A DNA stretch of 64,000 nucleotides. Source: Rhizobium sp. AAP43. GTDB taxonomy: Bacteria; Pseudomonadota; Alphaproteobacteria; Rhizobiales; Rhizobiaceae. Each line of letters begins with the position of its first letter. The first letter of the stretch is position 1. Made by a program: the position numbers and the translations under genes. The DNA lies in NCBI RefSeq assembly GCF_001296045.1, contig NZ_LJHS01000041.1:59834-123833 (forward strand). Direction: 5' to 3'. The notes beneath the pieces are model-generated. The model saw nothing but the letters and a program-made list of their open reading frames with translations. It was not told the DNA's origin and searched no databases. Below are positions 1-9,130 of this stretch, in pieces.

Positions 1-2
1 TC

Positions 3-2456
3 ACCTCCAAGGGCTACCTCCCGTGGCAGAAGCTCCAGGGACCCGAGGAAGTGCGGACCCTCGTGGACAACACCGCGACAGCCCTCAAGGCCCGCCTGGG
101 GGAACTCAAGGGCGGCGACGTTCTGTCAGACCCCAAGGTGCGGGAAATGGTCCGGGAGCGGGCCTCCATGTTCAACGAAGACACTGACCTCCTAATGGGG
201 CAGCTCATCAAGGCTGGCGACAATGCGAAGTCCATGGTGGCGGACATGGAGGCGTCCTACCTCATCGCCAACAAGATGTTCCAGGATGCCTATGCCGTGG
301 CCACCAAGATCCAATCGGGCATCCTCACGGACTGGGCTGGAGATGCCACCAAGGCAGGGGAGGAGCTGAAGCGGCGTCTAGCCGTTGCAACCGAACTGAT
401 GGGCTCCGCCAAGTCCATGAGCAGCGCCGCAGGGCGATCCTTGCGCCGTATGCGGTCAGAGTTCCAGGTGTCGCCGGAAGACATGGCCCTCCTGAAGGAC
501 ATGGACCCTCAGAAGCTGGCTTCCCTTGTCTACGCCTCAAAGGGAGAGCCCAAGAAGCTCGCAGAGTTTGCAAAGCCCACCTTCCTCCGCCGCGCCATGG
601 AAGAGGGTCAATACTCCCTGGTCAACAGCCTCCTCTGGCTATACCCCACCCACCTCGTCAACGTGACCACCAACGCCTTCATGTTGGCTGCACGTCCGAC
701 CGAGCGTTGGCTTGGAGGTCTTGCCCTGGGGGCCAAAGGCTCACCGATCCGGCATCAGGCAGCCAAGGAATACGGCTACATGCTGGGGTCCCTTGGCGAT
801 GGCTTCTCCGCAATGCTGGAGGCCTTCAAGCGTGGGGACAGCCGCCTCCACCCGCACCACTCTAGTGAGTTCTTCTCTGAGGGTGCCAGTGGTGTCCAGC
901 AAGGAGCCTTGAACTTCAAGCCGCTCACCTCCCTGGAGAACATCATCCACAATGGCATGATTGCCGCCAACTATCGGAACGTTGTGGGCCTCCCCACGCG
1001 GGCACTGGGGGCCATTGACGAGTTCATGAAAACCCTCAGCTACAGGGCCACCGTCCAGTCCAAGGCGTATGTGGAAGCGACCCAGCGCGGCCTCTCGGGG
1101 CAGGACTTAGCCCAGTTCATTGAGCGCCGTCTCTCAGCCGCCTTTGATGACAGCGGACGGGGCACCGACTTGGCGGCACTGAAGGAAGCCCAGACGGCGA
1201 CCTTTCAGCAGGATCTCCTGAAGGACACCTTTGGTAGGACCGTCCAGAACGCTAGGACCAAGCATCCCGTCCTGGGCTTTGTGTTGCCCTTCGTGAAGAC
1301 ACCTATCAACGTCCTCCGCTACAGCCACAAGATGACCCCCGGCCTGAACCTCCTCCAGAAGGAATATCGGCAGATGCTCACGGGGCAGCTTGGGACCGAA
1401 CAACAGGCCCAGGCAATCGGACAGATGACCTTGGGGGCCACCTTCATGGCACTCATTGCCGTCCATGCGGCAAACGGGGGCATCACTGGAGGCGGTCCCG
1501 ATGATCCGGCCTTGAGGGGCCAACTGGAGGCCACGGGATGGAAACCCTATTCGATTGTCTGGGAAGGTGCGGATGGCAAGCGCCGCTTCCTCCCCCTGGG
1601 CAAGTTCGATCCGGTCGGCCTTCCTGCCTCCATCGTCGTGGACATCGTGGAAGGTCGGAAGCTCAATGAAGACGATAAGTCTTGGGATGCCGCAGCGGGG
1701 GCCGCACTACTCAGCATCGGACAGCGGTTCTCAGATCGAACCTTCCTCTTCAACATTGAGTCCTTCCTCAGGGCACTGAAAGACCCAGAGCAGCATGGTG
1801 GCAAGTACCTGGGGCAGACGGCGGCCAACATGATCCCGCTCTCCTCTGCCTTGAGGGGATACGTGAATGATGACCCTTACATGCGGGAGGCCCGATCCTT
1901 CACCGACTACCTCAGGAAGGACATGCCTGGACTGTCCGCCGCGCTTCCTCCGAGGCGAGACGCCTTCGGGGAGCCGATCTTCCGCCGCATAGGTCTTACC
2001 AGCACCGACGAAGCGGACACGGTGGAGGCGGAGCAAAACCGCATCATCCTCGATACCGGGAAGGGACTAGGTGCTCCCGACCCGATGAAGGGTGACGTGG
2101 ACCTCAGGGACTTCAAGCTCTCCAATGGTCGGACGGCTTATGACCTTTACCAGGAGTATATGGCGGAGCCTCCAGGCCGACCGAGCCTGAAGACGACCCT
2201 AGCGAAGCTCATCAAGTCCGACCTTTACCAAGACCTTCCAGACGGCCCCGGAGACATCAAGGGCACCCGCCTCAATGCCTTGCTTGGGGTGGTCGGGAAG
2301 TATCGAGAGGCTGCCTATAAGCGCCTCCTCATCGAACACCCGGAACTCAGCAAAGAAACCCTCAGGCGCAAGGCCCAGGTGGCAGCGGACCTCAAGAGCA
2401 ACCGGACAGACGATCCAGGAGCAGGCCGCAAGCTCCTTGAGCGCCTTGGCTACTGA
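3..2456 (+). CDS. Large phage internal virion-type protein (5' partial)
   Basis: The reading frame is open from the left edge: codons before the GTG at 51 continue without a stop, so the gene starts outside the window and 817 codons are visible. The product is long, mostly soluble and Ala/Leu/Lys-rich. A Gly-rich hydrophobic stretch lies near the codons at 1430-1500, and the C-terminus is charged. The general make-up resembles the long internal or ejection-type proteins encoded late in podovirus-like structural modules, but I recognise no catalytic motif. The following gene encodes a peptidoglycan-degrading virion-type protein after a 19-base gap, which supports a late structural operon. The phage origin is well supported by context; the exact role is inferred. 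Confidence 0.6.
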   Translation, partial: TSKGYLPWQKLQGPEEVRTLVDNTATALKARLGELKGGDVLSDPKVREMVRERASMFNEDTDLLMGQLIKAGDNAKSMVADMEASYLIANKMFQDAYAVATKIQSGILTDWAGDATKAGEELKRRLAVATELMGSAKSMSSAAGRSLRRMRSEFQVSPEDMALLKDMDPQKLASLVYASKGEPKKLAEFAKPTFLRRAMEEGQYSLVNSLLWLYPTHLVNVTTNAFMLAARPTERWLGGLALGAKGSPIRHQAAKEYGYMLGSLGDGFSAMLEAFKRGDSRLHPHHSSEFFSEGASGVQQGALNFKPLTSLENIIHNGMIAANYRNVVGLPTRALGAIDEFMKTLSYRATVQSKAYVEATQRGLSGQDLAQFIERRLSAAFDDSGRGTDLAALKEAQTATFQQDLLKDTFGRTVQNARTKHPVLGFVLPFVKTPINVLRYSHKMTPGLNLLQKEYRQMLTGQLGTEQQAQAIGQMTLGATFMALIAVHAANGGITGGGPDDPALRGQLEATGWKPYSIVWEGADGKRRFLPLGKFDPVGLPASIVVDIVEGRKLNEDDKSWDAAAGAALLSIGQRFSDRTFLFNIESFLRALKDPEQHGGKYLGQTAANMIPLSSALRGYVNDDPYMREARSFTDYLRKDMPGLSAALPPRRDAFGEPIFRRIGLTSTDEADTVEAEQNRIILDTGKGLGAPDPMKGDVDLRDFKLSNGRTAYDLYQEYMAEPPGRPSLKTTLAKLIKSDLYQDLPDGPGDIKGTRLNALLGVVGKYREAAYKRLLIEHPELSKETLRRKAQVAADLKSNRTDDPGAGRKLLERLGY

Positions 2457-2475
2457 CCCAACCGAGAGAAACATC

Positions 2476-5391
2476 ATGGCACGAGAACCCTATCGGCCCA
2501 TCTCAGGGCCTTCCGCAATCACGCCTGTAGCCCGCCCCGTGGACACCTATGTGCGCCCCGCCGAGCCTGCCCGCTCTCCACTCCATGAGTTGGCTGAGGG
2601 TCTGGCTTCGCTGGACACAGGGATGTCCGCCTTTCTGGCAAAGCGAAATGCAAAGGCTGAGGAGGCGGACAAGATCCGAGCCGAGGCGGCCTTCAACAAG
2701 AACAACTCCCTGGGGTGGGCTGAGGCAGTCCGACAAGGCAAGGTCCCTGCCCACGCCTCCCCGATCTTCATGCAGTCCTATAAGGCAGCCCAGGGCAATC
2801 TAGCGGGCATCCAGCTAAGGGACCAGTTCACCAAGGAGTACCTCTCCTGGGATGGACGCTCCAAGAACGACCCCCAGGCCTTCCAAGCCTTCCTTGGGGA
2901 GTTCGTCTCCAAGAGCATTGGAACAGATGATGTCGATGTCCTACGTGGTCTCAATCCTCACATTGAGGCCCTGAAGTCTGACGCTTACGAGGTCTTCTCC
3001 AGCGAGTCCGCCAAGTCCGTCTATTCAGGGGCCATCAGCACCCGTGGTGCGATCCTGGGCAGGACCCTGGAGGCAGCCAGCGATGATGAGCTTACGACTG
3101 GGCAGACTATCGACCACGAGGGCCTTTGGGGTGACCTCATGGAGCAGCGCCGTGTAGCCCTGGAGGCAGGCACGAGGGCGGAGGACTTTGACGGGCAGTT
3201 GGTGGAGATCATCACCTCCAAGGCAGTGTCCCTCAATAACCCCGATCTCCTGGGCCTACTGGACCGCACCACGGATGAGGCAGGGCTCCCGCTTAAGGAC
3301 TACCCCAAGTTCGGCTCCATGAGGGACGAGGCGGTAAACGCCCTGGAGACCACGGGACGGCAGCGAATGCTGGACCGTGACCGAGCCCAAGAGAAGGCTG
3401 ACAAGGAGCGGGAGAAAGCGGTGGTGGTGAGCGTTGCCCGCACCATTGCCCAAGACCCCAGTGCCGAGATCCCAGAGGAGGTCTTGAGGGAATGGGAGAA
3501 GTACAACCCCAAGGCCCGCAAGGATCTCGTGGAGCTACGCAAGAGCCTCCTGGACGGTGAAGACCTGGAGGACCCATCAGAGATCCTGAGGCTTCATCGG
3601 GACGTTGCCGAAGGGGCAGACCGGGAGGAGATCCTTGCGGCGGCGGCAGCGGGCAAGATCCGCAATCCCCAGACGCTCACTGGGCTCCTGGACCGTGTGG
3701 AGAAGTACCAGAAGGCACGGCGCGAAGGCGGCGGCATGATCGAGAGCCAGACCTCCAAGCGGTTCGTCAAGGAGATCTCTAGGCGCACCGCTCCCGCTGG
3801 ACTGGAGGCGGACCTCTTTGGCAACTTCGCGACCACCGATGAAGGCCTCCAGGCTATCCAGGACTTTGAGTTTGGCTTGATGTCTTGGGAGGAGAAGAAC
3901 CCAGACGCCTCCTTAATCGAGCGGGAGCGATACGCGAACGAGTTGGGAGAGGTCATCCTCAGCCGCATCAATCCAGATGCCGACGCAATGGACCCCACCA
4001 AGTACACGGGAGACGCGGACCTTGCCCAGCAGAAGGCACAGGAGCAGACATCTCAAGAGCCCCCCGTTGACATCGACTCTCTATATCAGGGGGACCAGCC
4101 ACCGGCCTATGAGACATTGCCCAAGGCTTTCCAGGAGTACCTTGATCGTGAGGCGGGAGCCATGGGTATCACCCGTGACGAACTCAATGCGGCCATCTGG
4201 TCTGAGACCAAGGGCACCGACACCGAGGCCCAGCAGCGGGACCTGGAGGCTGCTCCTAAAGTGGACCCTGAGACGGGCCTCATCGTACCCCCTGAGCAAG
4301 GAGACACGGGAGGCGATATGTCCGAACTGGCCGACAGCCTGGGCAGCCTCATTGACGGTTATGTCAGTGGAGAGGAACCAGCAGCCGTCACCGCGACTGA
4401 AGAGGCGGGAGAGCATCGCCCCATCCTCGATCTCCTGGGCGACTCTGAGGGGACCGACAAAGGCAGGGGCTACAATGAGACCCTCGCCTATGGAGCCTAC
4501 ACGGGCGGCCCAGTGGAACTCACCAAGATGACACTAGGGGAGGTCAAGGAGCTTCAGCGCAACATGCTGGCCCACCCAGATAACTCTTGGAACTCCTCCG
4601 CCGTGGGCCGATACCAGATTGTTGGAAAGACCCTCCGCAGTCTTCAGCAGCAGATGGGGCTACCCGATGACACCATATTTGACGAGCGCCTCCAGGATGC
4701 CATGGCGATCCAACTCGTAAAGGGTCGGGGGTATGATGCCTGGAGGAATGGCGAGATTGGGAATGGTGCTTTCCTGACGGCATTGGCCCAAGAGTGGGCC
4801 TCCCTTCCGACTGCACGGGGACAGGGCTTCTATCCAAACCAGAGGGCAGCCGTCGATAAATCCACAGTTATGTCCGCCTTTGCAGGACTGAGGCCCCTCA
4901 GCGCTGGGCAGGAGGCAATAGACTCCATCCTCACAGACAGCGGCCCCCAGGAGGTACCCCCAGCCTACGCGAAGATCCCAGACGACGAGGTGGAGCAGTT
5001 CCTCCAGTGGAACCCTGACCCCGTGGGCAATCATGAGGTCAACCTTCAGACCATCAAGCCCCAACTGGCAGATGTCGTGCGCCGTGCCCAGGAGTTGGCT
5101 GGGGTCCGCTTCGTTGTCGGCTCTGGCAAACGGGATGCAGACCTCCAGAAGAAGGCCGTGGAGTGGGGATGGTCACAGACCAATGAGTCCAACCACCTGG
5201 AGGGGGACGCCGTGGACCTCTGGCCTATCGATGAAGAGGGAGCCGTGGTCTTCGATGAGGACATGCAGGAGGCGATAGCCCAGGCCATGAAGCAGGCCGC
5301 CGAGGAACTCGGTGTCACCATCGGATGGGGTGGCGATTGGAAGCGCTGGAAAGACCGCCCCCACTTCGAACTCAAGAAGGCCCGCACCTGA
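2476..5391 (+). CDS. Virion-type peptidoglycan hydrolase: lysozyme-like plus M15 peptidase domains
   Basis: A 971-residue protein. I start it at ATG 2476, which follows a purine-rich GAGAGAA and 19 bases after the upstream stop. The first 600 residues are acidic and helical with coiled-coil-like Arg/Glu/Lys stretches near residues 290-320. Residues about 650-795 resemble a phage muramidase or transglycosylase fold (an acidic DSEGTDKGRGYNE start, then SAVGRYQIV). Residues about 855-970 carry an M15/VanY-like peptidase: SNHLEGDAVDL supplies the His and Asp zinc ligands and RPHFEL the last His. Such fusions act as ejected or tail-associated proteins that open the cell wall during DNA entry. A free endolysin role is less likely at this size. 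It lies directly downstream of the large internal-type protein. Confidence 0.72.
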   Translation: MAREPYRPISGPSAITPVARPVDTYVRPAEPARSPLHELAEGLASLDTGMSAFLAKRNAKAEEADKIRAEAAFNKNNSLGWAEAVRQGKVPAHASPIFMQSYKAAQGNLAGIQLRDQFTKEYLSWDGRSKNDPQAFQAFLGEFVSKSIGTDDVDVLRGLNPHIEALKSDAYEVFSSESAKSVYSGAISTRGAILGRTLEAASDDELTTGQTIDHEGLWGDLMEQRRVALEAGTRAEDFDGQLVEIITSKAVSLNNPDLLGLLDRTTDEAGLPLKDYPKFGSMRDEAVNALETTGRQRMLDRDRAQEKADKEREKAVVVSVARTIAQDPSAEIPEEVLREWEKYNPKARKDLVELRKSLLDGEDLEDPSEILRLHRDVAEGADREEILAAAAAGKIRNPQTLTGLLDRVEKYQKARREGGGMIESQTSKRFVKEISRRTAPAGLEADLFGNFATTDEGLQAIQDFEFGLMSWEEKNPDASLIERERYANELGEVILSRINPDADAMDPTKYTGDADLAQQKAQEQTSQEPPVDIDSLYQGDQPPAYETLPKAFQEYLDREAGAMGITRDELNAAIWSETKGTDTEAQQRDLEAAPKVDPETGLIVPPEQGDTGGDMSELADSLGSLIDGYVSGEEPAAVTATEEAGEHRPILDLLGDSEGTDKGRGYNETLAYGAYTGGPVELTKMTLGEVKELQRNMLAHPDNSWNSSAVGRYQIVGKTLRSLQQQMGLPDDTIFDERLQDAMAIQLVKGRGYDAWRNGEIGNGAFLTALAQEWASLPTARGQGFYPNQRAAVDKSTVMSAFAGLRPLSAGQEAIDSILTDSGPQEVPPAYAKIPDDEVEQFLQWNPDPVGNHEVNLQTIKPQLADVVRRAQELAGVRFVVGSGKRDADLQKKAVEWGWSQTNESNHLEGDAVDLWPIDEEGAVVFDEDMQEAIAQAMKQAAEELGVTIGWGGDWKRWKDRPHFELKKART

Positions 5392-5398
5392 AGCAACA

Positions 5399-5426
5399 CC
5401 GGGAGGCTCCTTAGTTGGCCTCCCGG
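5399..5426 (+). terminator. Strong hairpin after the virion operon
   Basis: A perfect 9-bp stem (CCGGGAGGC at 5399-5407 pairing with GCCTCCCGG at 5418-5426) with a 10-base loop lies eight bases after the stop of the M15 gene. There is no clear T-run, so it may be a Rho-type stop or an mRNA-protecting hairpin. It also argues against an in-frame TTG at 5415 as a start of the next gene. Confidence 0.5.
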
Positions 5427-5456
5427 CCATCCTTACAGACACAGATTGGAGATGCC

Positions 5457-5984
5457 ATGGCCACCGGAAGCGATGCGCCAAGCCTAACCGCATACTTACA
5501 CCTTGAGTTTGCCCCCTTCGACAAGACCGACGACCGCCGCCCCTTTGGTGTCTCCGCCACGGTGGAGGAGCCGGGAGGTGAGGTCCGCACGTTCCAGGGC
5601 TACGGCTTTGCGGACGACCAGGAGTTCCCCCGAGCCGCCGCCGTGCATCAGCTACTTGAGGCCCTGCCCCATGCCCCTCGCCTTGCAATCCACATGGCTG
5701 GCCTTAGCACCCGCCTAGACCACTTCAAGCGCGGCAATGGGAAGAAGAGTGACGGCTCCCGCTTCATCGGCTCCCGACACCTGGAGGCGCTCCTTGCGGC
5801 ACGTGAGGCCAACCTCCTGGAGATCCTGAAGCCGCCTCAGAGTTTCACCACGGGTTACCAACTCGCAAAGCACGGCGCGAAGAAGTCCCTTGAGGAGGTC
5901 CGCAAGAGCAGCACCGCAAGGGGCAACGTGGAGGCGGTCTTCAATGCCAACACCCTCATCCATTTCCGGGAGACCACCAAGTGA
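5457..5984 (+). CDS. Unknown 176-residue element protein
   Basis: I do not recognise this protein. ATG 5457 is chosen because GGAG lies six bases upstream (5448-5451); an in-frame TTG at 5415 falls inside the preceding hairpin. The product is soluble, with no signal peptide or membrane segment. The first half is acidic and rich in aromatic residues (TAYLHLEFAPFDK); the second half is basic and Lys/Arg/Ser-rich. The stop overlaps the GTG of the polymerase-like gene (GTGA), so the two are translationally coupled and probably work together. A helper or DNA-binding partner of the polymerase-like protein is a guess. Confidence 0.6.
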   Translation: MATGSDAPSLTAYLHLEFAPFDKTDDRRPFGVSATVEEPGGEVRTFQGYGFADDQEFPRAAAVHQLLEALPHAPRLAIHMAGLSTRLDHFKRGNGKKSDGSRFIGSRHLEALLAAREANLLEILKPPQSFTTGYQLAKHGAKKSLEEVRKSSTARGNVEAVFNANTLIHFRETTK

Positions 5985-7267
5985 CGGCAGCGGGCCAGCA
6001 GCTACGGCAGGATCTCAGCGAGGTCCCCACCAAGTTCTTCGACCAGTGGCTTACTCCAGGCCCCGGCCCCCTGGAGGAGCTTGCCGAGGGGATTGCGGAC
6101 GAGGTGGAGCGGACCATCAAGACCAGGACGCGCCGCGATGCCGCCTCCCGCCGTCGCTTCATCGTGGGGAACTACGTGGCAAATCTTGCTCACCTGAGGC
6201 TTTGGCCTGGGGTGGGCTCAGAGGCCCGCCTTGCCATCTCCACGGCTCATCTGAAGCCGACCCGCTATGACCGCGAAGATTACCCTTATGGGCTCAAGGG
6301 GAAGGTCATGGAGGCGATGGAGGAGGTGGGGGTCCTTCGCACCCACGATTATGTCTTCAAGCGTAAGCAGACCGCCGTGGAGCCCACCGAGGTCTTCAAG
6401 TCCAGGCTTCAGTCAATCGGCATCCGCCCTGCCCATATTAGCCGTGACCCAGGTGGGGAGACCATTTGGCTTGCAGCAAGGACCGGCGTTAGGTCTCGGT
6501 TCGGTGGGCCTACCCCTAAGCGGACAATCCCCTATGAGGACACCACAGAGAGCAACCGTTTTCGAGAGGAGATGGCGCGGATCAATGCCACTCTCTCCAC
6601 CTCAGGGCTCACATTTGGAGGGGAAGCCGTGGCCCCGTTCCTCCTCCGCCGCAACTTCCTCCTGAGAAGCCTTCAAGACCCCGTGGAGTTCAACCTCAAT
6701 GGCAGACTGGGCGGCGGCTTTTGGATGAGCCTATCGGCCAAGCAGAGACACAAGCTGGCCATTCGGGGGGAGCCGGTCGCGGATCTGGACTACTCCGCCA
6801 TGTTCGCCCATCTGGCCTACGCTAGGTGCGGGGAGCCTATGCCGAATGTTGACCCCTACCAGATCCCAGGCCTGGAGGATCACCGAGACGGGGCAAAGCT
6901 GGCGCTCATCTCGCTCCTCTCCCGCTCGTCGGACATGCAGCTCCTCTCCCCGAAACTCAAGGCGGCTCTTCCTGAAGGCTGGACCGCCAAGAAGCTCGTA
7001 GAGGCTGCCACCCGCCACCATCCGCGCATTGCCCATCTGTTCGGGACGGACGTGGGGCTGGACCTGATGTTTACTGAGAGCCAACTCCTGGTCCGCCTCC
7101 TGCTCGACCTGGGGGAGGAAGACATCCCATCCCTCCCGATGCATGATGGGGTCATGGTGGCGGCCCAGGACGTGGAGCGGGCACGATGGAAGATGCAAAG
7201 GGCGGCTCTTGATGCACTAGGCGTTGCGTTGCCCATCAAGGAGAAGGCCATATGGCAGCCAACTTGA
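5981..7267 (+). CDS. Family A DNA polymerase-like palm protein
   Basis: A 428-residue protein starting at GTG 5981, overlapping the upstream stop. Its C-terminal 170 residues carry, in the right order and spacing, what look like the three polymerase motifs of family A. Motif A is VADLDYSAM (about residues 265-273). Motif B is RDGAK with the R-x3-K pattern (about 303-307). Motif C is LPMHDGVMV (about 385-393), like the VHDE of Pol I. The N-terminal 260 residues show neither 3'-5' exonuclease nor 5'-nuclease motifs that I can recognise. The total is far below the roughly 900 residues of Pol I. It could be a replication polymerase or primase-like enzyme of the element. A catalytically dead or defence-related role cannot be excluded. 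Confidence 0.6.
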   Translation: MTAAGQQLRQDLSEVPTKFFDQWLTPGPGPLEELAEGIADEVERTIKTRTRRDAASRRRFIVGNYVANLAHLRLWPGVGSEARLAISTAHLKPTRYDREDYPYGLKGKVMEAMEEVGVLRTHDYVFKRKQTAVEPTEVFKSRLQSIGIRPAHISRDPGGETIWLAARTGVRSRFGGPTPKRTIPYEDTTESNRFREEMARINATLSTSGLTFGGEAVAPFLLRRNFLLRSLQDPVEFNLNGRLGGGFWMSLSAKQRHKLAIRGEPVADLDYSAMFAHLAYARCGEPMPNVDPYQIPGLEDHRDGAKLALISLLSRSSDMQLLSPKLKAALPEGWTAKKLVEAATRHHPRIAHLFGTDVGLDLMFTESQLLVRLLLDLGEEDIPSLPMHDGVMVAAQDVERARWKMQRAALDALGVALPIKEKAIWQPT

Positions 7268-7872
7268 AATAACTCGCCACTATACCCCCCCTCCCTGCTC
7301 CCTCCCTCCTAGCCCTGCTCTTGGAGTTGGCTTGAAGTTCGACTTCATGTGGGGAGGGATGATAGATCCCCATCTCCTCCAGGACTTGAAGGCAGACGCT
7401 AGGAGTTCTCCTTCAAGCTCCAATGCTCAAGGTAGCCTCTATGAACACCTGAGGTAGTCGATGATGGAGAGAGGTGTCTACCACCCCCAATAGGCGTAGT
7501 ACATGAGGCCGACCTGATGCCCTTCATAGAGCAGAGCCCAATAGGTTCCATACATGAAGCCGACGCAATACCCTTACTATATGAAGACCCCAATGAACGC
7601 CCTATGTGACGCCCAGCCTCAGGACACATTAAGCTTCCTATATGTAATAACATGATGTTCTGCCTCAGGTTACCCGTGAGGGAGGCATGAAGCTGGGCCT
7701 TTAGGAAGCAGTGAGGAGGAGAGGTGTCTCCCCAGCCTGGAGGTGGGCATCAGGTTTGCTTTAGGGAGAACTTAAAGGCGGCCTCGTGTCATCCTATCAG
7801 TGATTGTTTTCGGTCCCTTGCTTTTGGTGCTCAAAGTGACCGCCTTGGTACCGGGATAGGGGATTGGGACGG
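7268..7872. other. Non-coding region after the polymerase-like gene
   Basis: About 600 bases with no convincing gene. It starts with a pyrimidine-rich run (7285-7310), then holds a 51-bp repeat (7486-7638). A degenerate word of the type ATGARGCYG recurs at about 7503, 7553 and 7687, and GAGAGGTGTCT occurs at about 7470 and 7717. An 84-codon minus-strand frame crosses the repeats but has no ribosome binding site I trust. An origin, packaging or regulatory role is possible. Confidence 0.55.
7486..7638. repeat. 51-bp tandem repeat, two good copies and one decayed
   Basis: Copies begin at 7486, 7537 and 7588, each with CCCAAT and exactly 51 bases apart. Copies 1 and 2 agree at about 33 of 51 positions in my hand alignment and share CCCAATAGG and TACATGARGCCGAC. 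Copy 3 keeps CCCAAT and a weak CTATGTGACGCC. The unit length is a multiple of three and the minus strand stays open across it. The repeat lies between the polymerase-like gene and the cargo genes. Confidence 0.7.
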
Positions 7873-8412
7873 CTAGTCCTTAACCTCGAACTTCCACCTC
7901 AACCCCTCGACGTGTCCCCAGGTACCAGCGGCCCCCTCGGGGAAGCCATAACGCAACCTAATATTTCGTGCGACGAGCAGCGCTTGGTGGGCCATCTTCC
8001 AGCACACAGGAGGAAAGCTCTCCAAGGCCTCCTCTCCACCCACCTCGTCCGACAGGAAGAACTGACTTGACTGGACCGCTTCGTGGTCAGACCGCAGGGT
8101 ATAAGCCAGATGCATTACATCCGTTCCCACATTACGCCAGCCATCAGGATCTTCAGGGAACTCAGGGAAGTCGGGAAGCAGAACCCAAATATGGCCCATG
8201 GCTCCTCGTGAACTGTCCCAGTTGTCGACATCAAAGAGCCGACTAATGCACTGCGCCGCATAGCTCTCCATCTGAATGACGACCCTAAAGGCCAGGAAGG
8301 ACGCTTGGTTCCTGCCCGTCTTGAAGTACTGATAGAGGGTGGTCCCAGCCTCCACTATGGCCGTCCCGATGCCTGCCCCAATGAGTGCAGGGAGTATCTC
8401 TTCCCAGGTCAT
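7873..8412 (-). CDS. Unknown 179-residue element cargo protein
   Basis: I do not recognise this protein. It starts MTWEEILPALIGAGIGTAI, with a Gly/Ala/Ile-rich stretch at residues 8-25 that could be a single membrane-associated helix. A long soluble part rich in Trp, Asp and Phe follows. It is the second gene of a minus-strand pair with the zinc-ribbon gene at 8434-8931 (gap of 21 bases), against the direction of the virion genes. This position, between the late genes and the recombinases, is where phages often carry accessory (moron) genes. Any role in exclusion or defence would be speculation. Confidence 0.55.
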   Translation of the reverse strand: MTWEEILPALIGAGIGTAIVEAGTTLYQYFKTGRNQASFLAFRVVIQMESYAAQCISRLFDVDNWDSSRGAMGHIWVLLPDFPEFPEDPDGWRNVGTDVMHLAYTLRSDHEAVQSSQFFLSDEVGGEEALESFPPVCWKMAHQALLVARNIRLRYGFPEGAAGTWGHVEGLRWKFEVKD

Positions 8413-8433
8413 ACGGTCTGCCTCACCATGCGG

Positions 8434-8931
8434 TCACACGCGCCTGTTAGGACGAGAGGGCCAATTGATCTCCGCTCTGGTTCCAAGATAGAAATCCCCA
8501 CCGCACGAGAGGCATTTATTGATGTCCTGCTTGGAGGCCGTCTTGCCCTGGAACTGGAGGAGTGACCTCTTGCCATTCTCAAAGCAGACTGGGCAGAGCT
8601 TGTGTGGAGGCTCCCCATTCGCAGCGTCTTCCTTGAGTTCATACGCATAGGTGCCTTCGCCAAAGTCCCTAAGCTGATACCTTGCGGCAGTCGCTTTCCA
8701 GTCATCCACGGCGGCGACCTTGGCCTTCAACTCTGAGTTCTCCTGAAGGAGTTCAAAGAGCTGGGTCTGGGCAGCCATGGCGGAGGATTGGGCACCCAAG
8801 ATGATGTCTTGCATCTCGATGACCTTGGAGCGGATCACGGTGAGATCATTGATCTCCTTGATGGTCTTCCCAATGTCCACGGCGGTCTTCAGGCCACCCG
8901 CCAAGCCAGTCAACAGCGCTAAGTCTACCAA
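8434..8931 (-). CDS. Helical protein with C-terminal zinc ribbon
   Basis: 165 residues. The first 20 residues are hydrophobic and Gly-rich (LALLTGLAGGLKTA) and may bind a membrane. Residues about 25-85 are helical with a likely coiled coil (LFELLQENSELKAKV). The last 60 residues contain CPVC, then CLSCG about 30 residues later, a four-Cys zinc ribbon. This hydrophobic-helix, coiled-coil and ribbon order is seen in conserved hypothetical proteins of mobile elements, but I know no proven function. It is the first gene of a two-gene minus-strand unit. Confidence 0.6.
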   Translation of the reverse strand: MVDLALLTGLAGGLKTAVDIGKTIKEINDLTVIRSKVIEMQDIILGAQSSAMAAQTQLFELLQENSELKAKVAAVDDWKATAARYQLRDFGEGTYAYELKEDAANGEPPHKLCPVCFENGKRSLLQFQGKTASKQDINKCLSCGGDFYLGTRAEINWPSRPNRRV

Positions 8932-9130
8932 AGGTTCTCTCCTTGTTCGGTACCTGAGGGTTCCATCGAGTCGGTCTAATAGTCAACGCACAAAGCGTGA
9001 ACACACAGCAATCCACCGGACATGCAAAATGGGTCACTCACGCGACATCTGGAATGAACGTGCCAGCGGTCGCACTTCCCCCCGTGCCCCCCAGGCGGAA
9101 ATTTGCAGAGTGCCTGCTCACCGGAGGGAC

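Noticed and set aside
7486..7638. Possible CRISPR array
   Set aside because: Only two good copies, whole-unit similarity with no constant repeat plus unique spacer, and no cas genes.
7399..7653. 84-codon minus-strand frame across the 51-bp repeat
   Set aside because: It has a repeat-made Ser/Cys/Gly-rich sequence, no good ribosome binding site and no recognisable domain; kept only as an alternative reading of the repeat.
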